Source: Coemansia sp. RSA 487 (taxonomy: Eukaryota > Kickxellomycota > Kickxellomycetes > Kickxellales > Kickxellaceae). From it: a stretch of DNA of 64,000 nucleotides. Below are positions 63,515 to 64,000 of this stretch, one piece after another. A program made the translations under genes and the position numbers. The notes under the pieces were generated by a model, which ran no database searches, had not been told where the DNA came from, and saw only the letters and a program-made list of their open reading frames with translations. Location: assembly GCA_027577595.1 (NCBI GenBank), contig JANBRJ010000083.1, positions 1 through 64,000 on the forward strand. The letters are read 5' to 3'. Numbering within the stretch: the first letter of the stretch is position 1; each line of letters begins with the position of its first letter.

Positions 63515-64000
63515 CTACATACAGTAGACGGAAAAAAGCAAAACAAGGTGTTCTTGTGAAAGCGATCCACCGAATCAGGACAAATGTTAGTGCGTCAATC
63601 GCTCTTATGGACTTCCCATCAACTGATTTTTAAACGAATCTTTGCAGGCTTTTCTTTATTTTATTTTTGGCTCTTGCCCTGACATGAGATCCGCAGACAA
63701 ATGGTAATCTCATCTGCAACAATAAATATTGTCATAACAAAAGCGGAAGGAGAAAAAGGCACATGTCCAAGAAGCAAGAATAAAGTGCTGTCAAGATTTG
63801 ACCGCAAAGCAAAAAAAACATGAGTAGCAGTGATCTTCAAGAAAGCATTAGAGGTTCAATACCCATTTTTTCATATGACCATAAGAACCGCAGGCTTGTG
63901 TTGCTCCTCCAATAGCAATATGTATATACGCTGTAAGAAAGACAAACTCGCCAAATGGAAAACAAGGGGCTGCTCTACTTTTCCATTCCGGAACTTTGGC
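63515..64000. other. Right edge, no exon assigned
   Basis: Should contain upstream AAA exons or a long intron on the minus strand. A minus-strand open stretch at about 63850-64000 is protein-like but has no AAA motif. No gene assigned. Confidence 0.35.

Noticed and set aside
1-64000. tRNA, rRNA or intact transposon genes
   Set aside because: I saw no T-loop/anticodon cloverleaf pattern, no rRNA-like sequence and no transposase or reverse transcriptase motifs on reading both strands; a covariance or profile scan would be decisive.

Overview
The window reads as nuclear DNA of a fungus. Genes sit on both strands, are separated by 0.1-2.7 kb, and use short GT-AG introns of about 100-350 bp. The coding content includes an RNA polymerase II largest subunit with a long YSPTSPS tail, fungal-type LAS21, prohibitin, mitochondrial Mn-SOD, OMA1, VPS27, an Hst3/Hst4-like sirtuin and Bni4/Afr1-type PP1-docking modules. 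AT-rich spacers, Q/N/H/S-rich low complexity and single-pass or polytopic membrane proteins of no family I recognise suggest an early-diverging lineage such as Kickxellomycotina. That placement is inference and rests on no database search.

Layout, left to right. 1-1.6 kb: edge region with decayed open frames and one copy of a dispersed coding-like repeat. 1.6-9 kb (+): cactin (splicing), LAS21 (GPI ethanolamine-phosphate transferase 2), sphingolipid delta4-desaturase. 9.8-13.8 kb (+): two tandem pepsin-type aspartic proteases. 14.1-22.6 kb (-): a CDP-alcohol phosphotransferase (EPT1/CPT1), mitochondrial ribosomal protein mL38 and a 1409-aa ABCC transporter that contains a GC-AG intron. 23.6-27.3 kb (+): a decaying molybdenum-cofactor-sulfurase-like pseudogene and two adjacent hotdog-fold proteins. 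27.8-34.8 kb: an unknown single-pass membrane protein (+), a sirtuin (-) and a Ser/Thr-rich cell-surface sensor-like protein (+). 35.1-40 kb: OMA1 (-), a polyQ/polyHis polytopic membrane protein (+) and Mn-SOD (-). 40.8-48.4 kb: RPB1 (-) and prohibitin PHB1 (+), divergently arranged. 48.9-52.7 kb: VPS27 (+) and a secreted class 3 lipase (-), convergent. 52.7-55.5 kb: mostly empty. 55.5-61.2 kb (+): two proteins that share a C-terminal Bni4/Afr1-like module, with an inverted repeat pair between them. 61.3-63.5 kb (-): the C-terminal exons of a multi-exon AAA+ ATPase whose 5' part I could not follow.

Functional threads. Several genes act in membrane lipid chemistry (LAS21, DES1, EPT1/CPT1, class 3 lipase). 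Several act in mitochondria (mL38, OMA1, SOD2, PHB1). Others serve gene expression (cactin, RPB1, sirtuin) or endosome and vacuole traffic (VPS27, aspartic proteases, ABCC pump). I see no operon-like logic, rRNA, tRNA, CRISPR array or intact mobile element. The points most worth follow-up are the nonsense-riddled but frame-preserved MOCOS-like pseudogene with a substituted PLP-lysine position, the linked pair of Bni4/Afr1-like modules (one with a Cys/His knuckle), the three-copy dispersed coding-like repeat, and the GC-AG intron.
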